Shown here in pieces: positions 53,304-61,480 of a DNA stretch of 64,000 nucleotides. Positions within the stretch are counted from its first letter, which is position 1, and the number at the start of each line of letters is the position of its first letter. The DNA comes from UBA2402 sp044371005. Lineage in GTDB: Bacteria > Planctomycetota > Phycisphaerae > Phycisphaerales > UBA1924. The translations under genes and the position numbers were made by a program. The stretch covers positions 12,733 through 76,732 of the forward strand of contig JBILUL010000005.1 in assembly GCA_044371005.1 (NCBI GenBank). Reading direction: 5' to 3'. The notes under the pieces were generated by a model. That model was not told the origin of the DNA, did not search any database, and was given only the letters and a program-made list of their open reading frames with translations.

Positions 53304-53731
53304 GCGCGACGATCCTCCGCACGTGCGTTCGTCGCCGCCCCCTGCCCGCGTCCGTACGCCGCGGCGGCCCGTCCCGCGTGAGACGCGCCGCGCAGCTGCA
53401 CCGCGCACGCATCGCGCCGACTGGTCAGCCGATCAAACCTTCCCACATCATCACGCCCGATCTGATCGATCAGCGCATCGATGGCGTCCAGTTCCCGCTG
53501 AGTCGCCGCATCAATCGGACGCGGCGCACCATGGAGCACCAGGGCAACCTCCGCGATCCGCGTCAGCACCACGCGCCGCTCATCGAGCAGCTGCACCAGG
53601 CGCTCGGAATCATCCTCCTCCATCGCGCGATCACAGGCATGGCCCAGCGTCACGACAACACCGAGCAGCTCCCGCTGCCGGATGGCGGTTGCAAGAATCG
53701 AATCGCTGATTGCCTGGTCCGCCGCCGTCAT
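53300..53731 (-). CDS. Probable FlgN/FliT-like flagellar chaperone
   Basis: Mostly helical protein of 143 residues with a pattern like export chaperones of hook-associated proteins (RQRELLGVVVTLGHACDRAM, LVQLLDERRVVLTRIAEV). The tail is Arg/Ala-rich. No domain is certain; the call rests on helical pattern and position, overlapping the kinase gene by 4 bases. Confidence 0.5.
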   Translation of the reverse strand: MTAADQAISDSILATAIRQRELLGVVVTLGHACDRAMEEDDSERLVQLLDERRVVLTRIAEVALVLHGAPRPIDAATQRELDAIDALIDQIGRDDVGRFDRLTSRRDACAVQLRGASHAGRAAAAYGRGQGAATNARAEDRRA

Positions 53732-53796
53732 GATTCAAGGCCTCCTGCCTGAGATATCCGCACCGGGCTCCGCCCGACGCCACCAAACTCCGCCGC

Positions 53797-56655
53797 TCAA
53801 TCCGATGATCCGCCACGCTCCGCGGCACCCGCCAGCTTGCTCTGAGCATCGAGCCACTGCTCCCACTGCGCTCGGGACATCGGCAGCGTGGGATCGTCCC
53901 ACGCCGATTCGGGAAGCGACTCGTAGAACCGCCGCGCCCTCACATTCGCCGTGGCAGCCTCCGCCGTGCGCCCCTGCTCCAGCAGCGCGGAGACGATCTG
54001 CACCATCGCCACCAGCGAAACCGCATCGCGCGGATACCGCTCCTTCGCCGCGTCGTACAGACGCACCGCCGTGTCGTACTCACCAAGGTCAAAGGCACAG
54101 TCGGCCTTGAAGAACGTCGCATTGCGCAGACGCAGATCCTCCAGCGCGGTGCGCCGCTTCTGCTTGTCATAGGCACGCTGAATGCCGTCAAAGAGCCCCT
54201 GCGCCCGCTCCAGGCGTTCGCGGCGGGCCGTCTCCAGTTCACGCCGCTGCGAATCAGGCATCGCCGCGGCGAACCCCTCGCCGATCTTGATCGCGCTCTG
54301 GCGATACGCATCCGCCAGCTTGTAGAAGAGCCCCAGCAGCTCGCTCGGATCTCCCACCGCCGGACGAAGCTGCGACGGATCCACGACCGCGCCTGCTCCG
54401 TTGGCACTGGGCGCTTCCGCCCGCCCGCGCGTATCCAGACGCTCTCGCTCAATGTACTCATCCAGCCGCTCGATCGCCCGCTCGAACTGCCCCGAGTCGT
54501 AGTAATGCTCACCCAGCGACCGCAGCGCCTGCCGGAACATCGGCGTGGCCGTTCCACCCACCTCGCCCCGCACCACCCGCAGCAGATGCTCCTCGGCCTC
54601 CGCATCATTCTCCGGCTTGGAATCACTCAGCAGTGTGATCGCCAGCGGCACATAGCTCTCATCCGCGATGGGACCACTCTCACGCGAACTGGCCCGGCCC
54701 GCGATCAGCTCCCGGTAGATCCGCGCCGCCGCCTCCATGTCGCCGCCGGCCCGCTGCGCTTCGGCAAGACGGAAGAGCGCCGTTGGCTTGCGGCTGTCAC
54801 TGGGAAAATCCGCGGCGAACTGCTGGAACGCCGCCGCGGACGAACTCAGATCGCCCGCGCGATCAAACATGTCAGCCGCGGCCCAGAGCGAATCTCCATA
54901 GGCCTTCGAGTCCGCCTGCACCGAACGCGCCGCATGAAGGCGGTAATACTCACCCGCCCGGATCAGATGCTCCCTGGCTTCACGCTGCGTCGCAGGGTCA
55001 GCCTGCGCCAGCGTCAGCGCCCCCGAACCCCCCGCCGCACCCTCGAGCAGCTCCGAAGCAAGCTCTCGGTGCGTCCGCGCCAGCCCCAGCAGCAGCTCCG
55101 GCGGCGCATCATCAACACCCGTCAGACGACGCCCCGCTTCAGCAAACCCAAGCGCTGAATGAAAATCCCCGTTCTCGAACTGTTCCACAAACCGCGACAG
55201 CACACTGCGAAGCGTGTCGCCCGCCAGCTGCTCATCACCGACCCGCGGCTTCCCGCTCGGCTGACCTTCTGATCCCGCATGCCCACCAGCACCGTGAGCA
55301 TCAGCACCATGAGCAGCGGCACCGTGAGCATCAGCACCATGGTCCGTGCCCGCAGGTCCTGCCGCCGCGTGAGCCGCTCCCGCGGGCTCATGCCCCGCAC
55401 CCGATGGAGCAGTCGCCTCCGTAGCGGCCGCCGGCGCGGCGTGCTCTGCGTGAGACGCCGCGTCTGCGTGTCCATCAGGCGCCGCTGAAGAGACCGCTTC
55501 GCCCGCGCCGCCGGTCTCCGTTGTATCGTGCGATTCGCGCAAGTCCACCTCTTCGCCCCGGAGCAGCGAGACCAGCTGACCGTAGTGCTTGAGCGATTGA
55601 GCAATCATGCCCGGACTCTGGGTGTTGCCCAGGACCGACTCGACCTCGCCCAGACCAAGCAAGGCGCGAGGGACTTCCGGACTATGCGGCCATGTCTCGA
55701 TCAGCCGCTCAAAGCGTTCCTTCGCCCGCACCAGGTTCTCACCGCCGATGGTCTGATCCACCACCGCCAGCATCCGCGCCACCCGGGGCGACAGTTCGTG
55801 AGCCTCACCCAGCAGTTCACTCGCACGTTCGAGCTGAGTTCCAGCGCGCTGCACCTGTTCCAGATCCAGATAGGCCTGCCCAAGCGTCACCAGCACCTCG
55901 CCAACGGCGGGAGTTGCGGCATTCTCCAGCCGCGGCATCGCCCGCAGGATCCTCGTGACGGCCTCCTCCGGCATCTTCGCCGCCAGCAGCAGCCTTGACT
56001 GACGCTCGAGCGCCCAGAGCCGGTCTTCATCGCTCAGATCAGGCTCTCTTGAGAAGTCGGAGATCAGTTCGACTGCGGCCTCGGCCCTGACGGCGCCTCC
56101 CTGGAGCGCCTCGTCGATGAGCCGCTTGCGGATCGCCAGCCTGGCATCTCGCACCTCGTCGGGCAGACGATTCAGCAGATCGAGCGCTTCATCAAACTGC
56201 CCCAGACTCACCAGCGTGTCGCAGCGATAGACATCGTCCTGCGACGTCAGTTCCGCACCCTGCGCCGCGGCGGTCTTGTACTCCTCGATGATGTTCCTGT
56301 GATTCTCCTCCCGATTGATCCCAAGCTCACGCTGGCCGAGGTAGATCGCGCGGGCCCGAAGGAGGAAGAACTTCTTCTGCTGATCACGGGTCAGCGTGCC
56401 ATCCGCCATGTGGGGAAGCACCTGAGCATTGAGCACCCCCAGCGCGTCCTCGTACTTTCCGGCATCAAGCTCCGCCGTGGCTTTGACCAGCCCGATCCCA
56501 TGATCCTCACGCGGCGTCGTCTTCACGGCGTACACGATCGCACTGATCGCCAGCGCCGTTCCCGCAAGCGCAGCGGGAATCTGCCAGAGGTGCCGCCATG
56601 AAACAGCGGGCTTGACCGGTTCAGTCGGAGCAGGTTGTGGAGTCGGTTCGCTCAT
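53797..56655 (-). CDS. Large membrane-anchored TPR protein
   Basis: Protein of 952 residues with one N-terminal membrane helix (WQIPAALAGTALAISAIVYA) after a short Pro-rich cytoplasmic segment, followed by many tetratricopeptide-like helical pairs (GQFDEALDLLNRLPDEV, LGQAYLDLEQVQRAGTQLE, YYDSGQFERAIERLDEYI). In the middle lies a low-complexity His/Ala/Gly-rich linker of about 70 residues with HGADAHGA-type repeats. It may be a periplasmic scaffold like BamD/PilQ-assisting TPR proteins. It lies 65 bases upstream of the chaperone-kinase-activator genes on the same strand, so it could be the first gene of the flagellar transcript. Confidence 0.75.
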   Translation of the reverse strand: MSEPTPQPAPTEPVKPAVSWRHLWQIPAALAGTALAISAIVYAVKTTPREDHGIGLVKATAELDAGKYEDALGVLNAQVLPHMADGTLTRDQQKKFFLLRARAIYLGQRELGINREENHRNIIEEYKTAAAQGAELTSQDDVYRCDTLVSLGQFDEALDLLNRLPDEVRDARLAIRKRLIDEALQGGAVRAEAAVELISDFSREPDLSDEDRLWALERQSRLLLAAKMPEEAVTRILRAMPRLENAATPAVGEVLVTLGQAYLDLEQVQRAGTQLERASELLGEAHELSPRVARMLAVVDQTIGGENLVRAKERFERLIETWPHSPEVPRALLGLGEVESVLGNTQSPGMIAQSLKHYGQLVSLLRGEEVDLRESHDTTETGGAGEAVSSAAPDGHADAASHAEHAAPAAATEATAPSGAGHEPAGAAHAAAGPAGTDHGADAHGAAAHGADAHGAGGHAGSEGQPSGKPRVGDEQLAGDTLRSVLSRFVEQFENGDFHSALGFAEAGRRLTGVDDAPPELLLGLARTHRELASELLEGAAGGSGALTLAQADPATQREAREHLIRAGEYYRLHAARSVQADSKAYGDSLWAAADMFDRAGDLSSSAAAFQQFAADFPSDSRKPTALFRLAEAQRAGGDMEAAARIYRELIAGRASSRESGPIADESYVPLAITLLSDSKPENDAEAEEHLLRVVRGEVGGTATPMFRQALRSLGEHYYDSGQFERAIERLDEYIERERLDTRGRAEAPSANGAGAVVDPSQLRPAVGDPSELLGLFYKLADAYRQSAIKIGEGFAAAMPDSQRRELETARRERLERAQGLFDGIQRAYDKQKRRTALEDLRLRNATFFKADCAFDLGEYDTAVRLYDAAKERYPRDAVSLVAMVQIVSALLEQGRTAEAATANVRARRFYESLPESAWDDPTLPMSRAQWEQWLDAQSKLAGAAERGGSSD

Positions 56656-56822
56656 GATCGCGCAGTTCCTGCCTGTCAAGCGAACTATCGATCCGGATTG
56701 CGCGGATGATGCAGATCAGGGGTGCGTGCGGGCGCAGATTCTGCCGCGGCCCCCCCGCTTGGATGCCCCCCGGATCAGTGGCACCCCCTCCCCGTCACGC
56801 GCACCACCTAGACTGGGGGATC

Positions 56823-57350
56823 ATGCGCGCAGCCTCATCGCCATCGCCCGCACCCGGACCAGGACGCTGGACGCCGACATCGGTGGCCATCGTCCTCCTG
56901 GGCACCTTCGTCATCGTCTCCGGCGCCGTCGGATTGATCGTCGGACTGATCCTCCCCTCGATGGGTGCCGCCCGTGAAGCCGCGGCGAAGCAGCAGTCAG
57001 CCGCGGCTCTTGCGAGCATCGGCACCGCCCTGCGCGCCTACGCCGCGGATTATGCAGGCGCACTGCCCCCCGACGACTCGGCGATCATGTCGCAACTGGT
57101 GCCCCGCTACCTGAGCAATGCCCCCATGATCGGCCCACCGGGCACCACCGAACCTTCGTGGCGATTCGTCCCGCCGGGCAACCTGAACCAGCTGGCCGAA
57201 CCGGGCACGAAGATCCTCGCCTTCGAGACACCCGGCCACTGGAAGCGTGCCGGGGGCCACCTGCTCTACGCGGACGGGACCGTGAAGTGGATCGACGGCC
57301 TGCGGTTCGATGAACTGGTGCAGCCATTCATGACGCCGCGCCTGCCCTGA
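56823..57350 (+). CDS. Pseudopilin-like membrane protein without prepilin motif
   Basis: Protein of 175 residues. A Pro-rich N-terminus (MRAASSPSPAPGPGRW) precedes a hydrophobic helix (VAIVLLGTFVIVSGAVGLIV), then LPSMGAAREAAAKQQSAAAL and a globular part ending GGHLLYADGTVKWIDG. The pieces after the helix are as in planctomycete pseudopilins with a C-terminal His/Asp-Gly motif, but the FTLIE cleavage site is missing. It converges on uvrC with only 5 bases between the stops. The first ATG in frame at 56706 is considered too far upstream. Confidence 0.72.
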   Translation: MRAASSPSPAPGPGRWTPTSVAIVLLGTFVIVSGAVGLIVGLILPSMGAAREAAAKQQSAAALASIGTALRAYAADYAGALPPDDSAIMSQLVPRYLSNAPMIGPPGTTEPSWRFVPPGNLNQLAEPGTKILAFETPGHWKRAGGHLLYADGTVKWIDGLRFDELVQPFMTPRLP

Positions 57351-57355
57351 AGCCC

Positions 57356-58798
57356 CTACTCCTCATCCAGCGTCTTCTTCCGCCGCAAGAGGTGGTGATA
57401 GTGCTGCGCGAAGCGGTGGGCCTCATCACGGATGGCCTGGCAGAGCTTGAGCCCCAGATTCTCACGCCCCAGGCGGATGGGCTCTGACCGAGCCTGCACG
57501 TAGATCAGTTCTTCCTTCTTGGCCAGCGAGATCACCATGGGCGGGCGCACATCAAGCTGGGCGAAGGCTTCAAGCGCCGCGTGCAGCTGACCGAGCCCGC
57601 CGTCGATGATGATGACATCCGGGTAGAGCTCGGCACCGCTGCCCGCTTCGAGATAGCGTCTGGAGACCACTTCGCGGATGCTCGAGTAATCGTCATTGCC
57701 GCCAGCGACGCTCTTGATGCGATAGCGGCGGTATTCGCTCTTGAACGGCCGCCCATCGATGAAGCAGACCTTGCTGCCCACGGTCTGATTGCCGCCCAGG
57801 TGAGCGATGTCGATGCACTCCATGCAGCGGATGGGTTCATCCAGCCCCAGCGTCTTCTGGAGGCTCTTGAGCGCCTTGACGGGCTCGAAGATGAAACTCT
57901 CCGACTCGGGCTGCCACTGGTCCTTGCGATCTGCACGCTCATCGAGGCGTTCGATGGCGCGGATCTGATCGCGGAGCTGGGCCGCTCGCTCGTAGCGAAG
58001 TTCCGCCGCGGCGCGCGTCATTTCGTCACGGAGTTCCCGGAGCATGGCGCTCCGCTTGCTCTCGAGGAAGCGGTTGAAGCGCTCGATGTCGGCGGCGTAC
58101 TCCTCGCGGCCGATCTTGTCGGCGCACGGCGCGGTGCACTGGTTGATCGAATAGAGCAGGCAGGGCCGGAACCGCTTGTTCTTCTCGTCGCCGGCGATGA
58201 TGTCGAGCTTGCAGGTTCGGAAGCGGAAGACCCGCTGCAGCATCGCGATGGCTTCGCGCAGTGCGCCCGCGTTGGCGAACGGCCCGTACACCTTGGCGCC
58301 CTTCATCTCAGGAGCCACGGTTCCGTCCTCTCGCAGCCCGGCGGGATTGCGGGTCACGAAGACGCGCGGGAAGTCCTCCCGCTGCGTGACCACCAGATAC
58401 GGGAACGTCTTGTCGTCGGTGAGACGCACGTTGAACCGGGGGTGGATGTCCTTGATGAGGCGGTTCTCGGTGAGCAGCGCCTCCCATTCAGTCTCGGCCT
58501 CGAGCACCTCGAAGTCGTGGACCAGATCGAGCATCGGCTGCTTGTTGGGCCCCAGATCCGCCGATGGCACGAAGTAGCTCGCGACCCGGTCCGGAAGGCG
58601 TGCCGCCTTGCCGACATAGACCACGACACCCGCATGGTCCTTCATGAGGTAGACGCCGGGAACATCCTTGAGGGCCCGGGCCTTGCGTCCGAGCCGCAGC
58701 ATCCGCTCCTGATGACCCTCGGTTCCCCAGGGCGGCGGTGAATCACGATGGGCAAAGCCCTCGTCATCAACGGGAGTTGGAATCGGATCATCCGCCAC
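57356..58798 (-). CDS. uvrC: Excinuclease ABC subunit C, lacking HhH domain
   Basis: Nucleotide-excision-repair nuclease making the dual incision with UvrB, 480 residues versus about 600 usually. The GIY-YIG domain is present (GVYLMKD at 48-54, YVGKA at 61-65). So are the Cys cluster (FRPCLLYSINQCTAPC), the UVR motif region (AAELRYERAAQLRDQIRAIE) and the RNase H-like endonuclease half (ECIDIAHLGG, DVIIIDGGLGQL, RDEAHRFAQHYHHLLR). The protein stops right after that block, so the C-terminal tandem helix-hairpin-helix DNA-binding domain is absent. GTG start at 58798. Confidence 0.92.
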   Translation of the reverse strand: MADDPIPTPVDDEGFAHRDSPPPWGTEGHQERMLRLGRKARALKDVPGVYLMKDHAGVVVYVGKAARLPDRVASYFVPSADLGPNKQPMLDLVHDFEVLEAETEWEALLTENRLIKDIHPRFNVRLTDDKTFPYLVVTQREDFPRVFVTRNPAGLREDGTVAPEMKGAKVYGPFANAGALREAIAMLQRVFRFRTCKLDIIAGDEKNKRFRPCLLYSINQCTAPCADKIGREEYAADIERFNRFLESKRSAMLRELRDEMTRAAAELRYERAAQLRDQIRAIERLDERADRKDQWQPESESFIFEPVKALKSLQKTLGLDEPIRCMECIDIAHLGGNQTVGSKVCFIDGRPFKSEYRRYRIKSVAGGNDDYSSIREVVSRRYLEAGSGAELYPDVIIIDGGLGQLHAALEAFAQLDVRPPMVISLAKKEELIYVQARSEPIRLGRENLGLKLCQAIRDEAHRFAQHYHHLLRRKKTLDEE

Positions 58799-58806
58799 GA
58801 TTCGTC

Positions 58807-60384
58807 TCAGTGCGCATTGCGATGGACAAACCCGCGGAACAGCGTGAGCCAGAGAATCTTGATGTCAAAGCCCAGGCTCCAGTGACGGATGTAGAACAGA
58901 TCGTGCTGAAGACGCTTGCGCAGCGATGTATCACCCCGCAGCCCGTTCACCTGCGCCCATCCGGTGATGCCAGCCTTCACATGCTGACGCAGCATGTACC
59001 CGCGCCAGTCATCCCTGAATCGATCGATCAGTTCGGGCCTCTCAGGACGCGGCCCCACCAGGCTCATGTCGCCCAGAAGCACATTGAAGAGCTGAGGAAG
59101 CTCATCCAGACTCGTGCGGCGCAGGAACCGGCCGACCCGCGTGATGCGAGGATCATCTCGTGTCGTCCACGCCGCTTCCGCGCGGTGCTCGCCGGAGCCC
59201 TCACGCCGCTCCTCATCGGCGTGGTGCATCGTGCGGAACTTGTAGATGTTGAAGACCTCCCCGCCCAGACTGACCCGTGCCTGCTTGAAGATCACCGGCC
59301 CGCTGCTGGTGAGCCGCACCGCCAGCCCCACCGCGACCATCAAAGGCGCAAAGATCAGAATCGCGGCGAGCGCGCCCAGCACATCGAGCGCCCGCTTCAC
59401 CACCCCGGGGAACCCGGTCATCGGACTCTCGCGCACACTGAGAATCGGCATCCCCTCAAGCTCACTCACCGACATGCTCTGGGGCATGTACCGCGGATGC
59501 ACATCGGGAATGATGCGAACATCAACTGCGAAGCGCTCGAGGCGCCGCAGCAGATCCGGCATCGCCTGCGCCCGCGCGCTGGGCAGCGCCAGATACACCG
59601 CGTCGGGCTTCGACCGTTCCATGATGGAATCCAGATCCGCCAGCCCGCCAAGAACCGGACGATTCACGCAACGCGCTCCCGACGAGGCATGATCGCTGTG
59701 ATGCACGAATCCCTTCACATGCAGCCCCGTCCATGAGTTGCGATCAAGCGTCCGGCAGGCGATGCGCCCCAGACGACCGGTGCCGATCACCAGCACATGC
59801 CGAAGATTCCATCCCCGCCGACGAATGGCCCGCAGCGAAAGACGGAAGATGCTCCGGTGCACCAGCAGCAGCACGGGAACGAACACCAGGAGTGCCGCAA
59901 GCTGAACCCGCGGCGCATCGAATCCACCATCATCAGCCTGCATCGCCGCGGGACTCAGCCACTGCCCCACGAACCGCGGCCCAAGCCCCCACAAAATGAC
60001 GATCAGCCCCACCACGCTCGCCAGACTCGCCTTGAGCAACTGGAGCGATTCGAACAGAATCGCCCGGTCACGCTGCGGGCGATAAAGCCCGAACGCCCAC
60101 ATGCAGCAGATCAGAATCGGAAGTTCAATCAGAAGCAGCGGCTCACGAACCAGCGCCCCCAGCCCCGCCCGAGTCGTCACATCCGGAAACCCACCGTCAA
60201 AGAGCCACCGGCGCAGGGCCCACGCACCATAACACGCACCCGCAGCCACCATGGCATCAACCAGGGAGAGCAGAGCGACAAAGAGTTGGTGACGTTGCTT
60301 GAGCACGCGCCTGAACCATACTGAAGACTCATCCGGATCGGCTTTCGGCCCTCGCGGCCACCCACTCCAAGCGACCCACTCCAC
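58807..60384 (-). CDS. Polyprenyl glycosylphosphotransferase (WcaJ/PssY-like)
   Basis: Initiating enzyme of exopolysaccharide or O-antigen synthesis that transfers a sugar phosphate to undecaprenyl phosphate; 525 residues. There are four to five N-terminal membrane helices, then a CoA-binding-like Rossmann segment (HVLVIGTGRLGRIACRTLDR). One further helix precedes the catalytic domain (KRALDVLGALAAILIFAP, FNIYKFRTMHHADEE, RRTSLDELPQLFNVLLGDMS, LVGPRPERPE). GTG 60384 is the annotated start but is uncertain by up to about 25 codons. It is 7 bases upstream of uvrC; no polysaccharide cluster is adjacent. Confidence 0.9.
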   Translation of the reverse strand: MEWVAWSGWPRGPKADPDESSVWFRRVLKQRHQLFVALLSLVDAMVAAGACYGAWALRRWLFDGGFPDVTTRAGLGALVREPLLLIELPILICCMWAFGLYRPQRDRAILFESLQLLKASLASVVGLIVILWGLGPRFVGQWLSPAAMQADDGGFDAPRVQLAALLVFVPVLLLVHRSIFRLSLRAIRRRGWNLRHVLVIGTGRLGRIACRTLDRNSWTGLHVKGFVHHSDHASSGARCVNRPVLGGLADLDSIMERSKPDAVYLALPSARAQAMPDLLRRLERFAVDVRIIPDVHPRYMPQSMSVSELEGMPILSVRESPMTGFPGVVKRALDVLGALAAILIFAPLMVAVGLAVRLTSSGPVIFKQARVSLGGEVFNIYKFRTMHHADEERREGSGEHRAEAAWTTRDDPRITRVGRFLRRTSLDELPQLFNVLLGDMSLVGPRPERPELIDRFRDDWRGYMLRQHVKAGITGWAQVNGLRGDTSLRKRLQHDLFYIRHWSLGFDIKILWLTLFRGFVHRNAH

Positions 60385-60404
60385 CGCAGCCTACCGCATC
60401 GGGA

Positions 60405-61403
60405 TCACCAGGATCGGTACGGACCCCCGCGAGCCGCGATGTCCCGCAGTGCTGTCGCCTCCAGATCCGAAAGGGTAGCACTCGGCGGCGGAACGATCTT
60501 CACGATCGCATACAGGTCGCCCTTGCGACCCTGCCCATCCACGATGCCCAGCCCGCGAAGCCGCAGCCGACGCCCACTCGGACTGCCCGATGGAATCGCC
60601 AGTTCAACCGTCCCCTCAAGCGTCGGCACGCTCACCTGCGCCCCAAGCGTCGCCTCCGCGATGGAGACCGGAACATCGATGTACAGGTCAAGCCCCTTGC
60701 CCAGATCCTCATGCTCGCCGCGCCGGAAATACCGATGCGACTGCGGCATCACCGTGAAGATGATGTCTCCACCCCCACCCGACGCCGCCCGCACCCGAAG
60801 CTGACCCCCCGTCTCAATTCCAGCCGGAATGCGAACCTCGATCGTCCTCGCCTCGGGACCATCCCCCACGCGAACACTGACCGGCCCCCCGCGCGCCGCC
60901 GTCATGAATTCGACGTGCAACTCTCGCACCGAAGGAGCCGCTTCCGGTTCATGCTCGGGCGCATGCCGCTTCGAATGCGCCTTGCGCCGTGAACCGCCCC
61001 CACCACTCCGCGGCGTCGGACCGGCTCCGCCTCCGAACATGCTCTCGAAGATCGACCCCAGATCCTCCGGATCAAACCCCATGTTCGGATTCGCACCACT
61101 CCCACCCCGCCCACCCACATTGCTCCACGTGTACGAGGGCCCGCGGCCCGCACGCGACGCAGCCTCCTGCGACGCACCCGACTCAAACGCCGCGGAGCCG
61201 AACTGGTCGTACATCCCCCGCTTCTTCTCATCACTCAGCACGTCGTAGGCATTCTGCACTTCCGTGAACTTCTTCTGCGCATCAGAGGCCTTGTTCACAT
61301 CCGGATGAAGCTGCCTCGCAAGCTTGCGATACGCCGACTTGATCTCATCGGGACTCGCCTTGCGGCCCACTCCAAGAATGTCATAGAAATCACGTGACGC
61401 CAT
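60405..61403 (-). CDS. DnaJ-family co-chaperone, CbpA-like
   Basis: Type II J-protein of 332 residues that would stimulate DnaK ATPase. The J-domain has YRKLARQLHPDVNK with HPD at 33-35 (DFYDILGVGRKASPDEIKSA at the start). A Gly/Ser-rich linker follows. There is no CxxCxGxG zinc finger. Two C-terminal substrate-binding domains are present (VRIPAGIETGGQLRV, YIDVPVSIAEATLGAQVSVP). ATG 61403 is chosen because the J-domain begins there. Downstream genes follow closely, so it may lead an operon with the glycosylphosphotransferase and uvrC. Confidence 0.92.
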   Translation of the reverse strand: MASRDFYDILGVGRKASPDEIKSAYRKLARQLHPDVNKASDAQKKFTEVQNAYDVLSDEKKRGMYDQFGSAAFESGASQEAASRAGRGPSYTWSNVGGRGGSGANPNMGFDPEDLGSIFESMFGGGAGPTPRSGGGGSRRKAHSKRHAPEHEPEAAPSVRELHVEFMTAARGGPVSVRVGDGPEARTIEVRIPAGIETGGQLRVRAASGGGGDIIFTVMPQSHRYFRRGEHEDLGKGLDLYIDVPVSIAEATLGAQVSVPTLEGTVELAIPSGSPSGRRLRLRGLGIVDGQGRKGDLYAIVKIVPPPSATLSDLEATALRDIAARGGPYRSW

Positions 61404-61423
61404 TGTGAGGAGTATAGGAAAAG

Positions 61424-61453
61424 ACGCAGCCGCGGATTGCTCCGCGGCTGCGT
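61424..61453 (-). terminator. Rho-independent terminator of the FKBP gene
   Basis: A 13-bp perfect stem (ACGCAGCCGCGGA / TCCGCGGCTGCGT) with a 4-base loop, 28 bases past the FKBP-fusion stop. On the minus strand it is followed by CTTTTCC. Confidence 0.88.
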
Positions 61454-61480
61454 GAAACCTTCGCATCTCATCAGGGAAAC

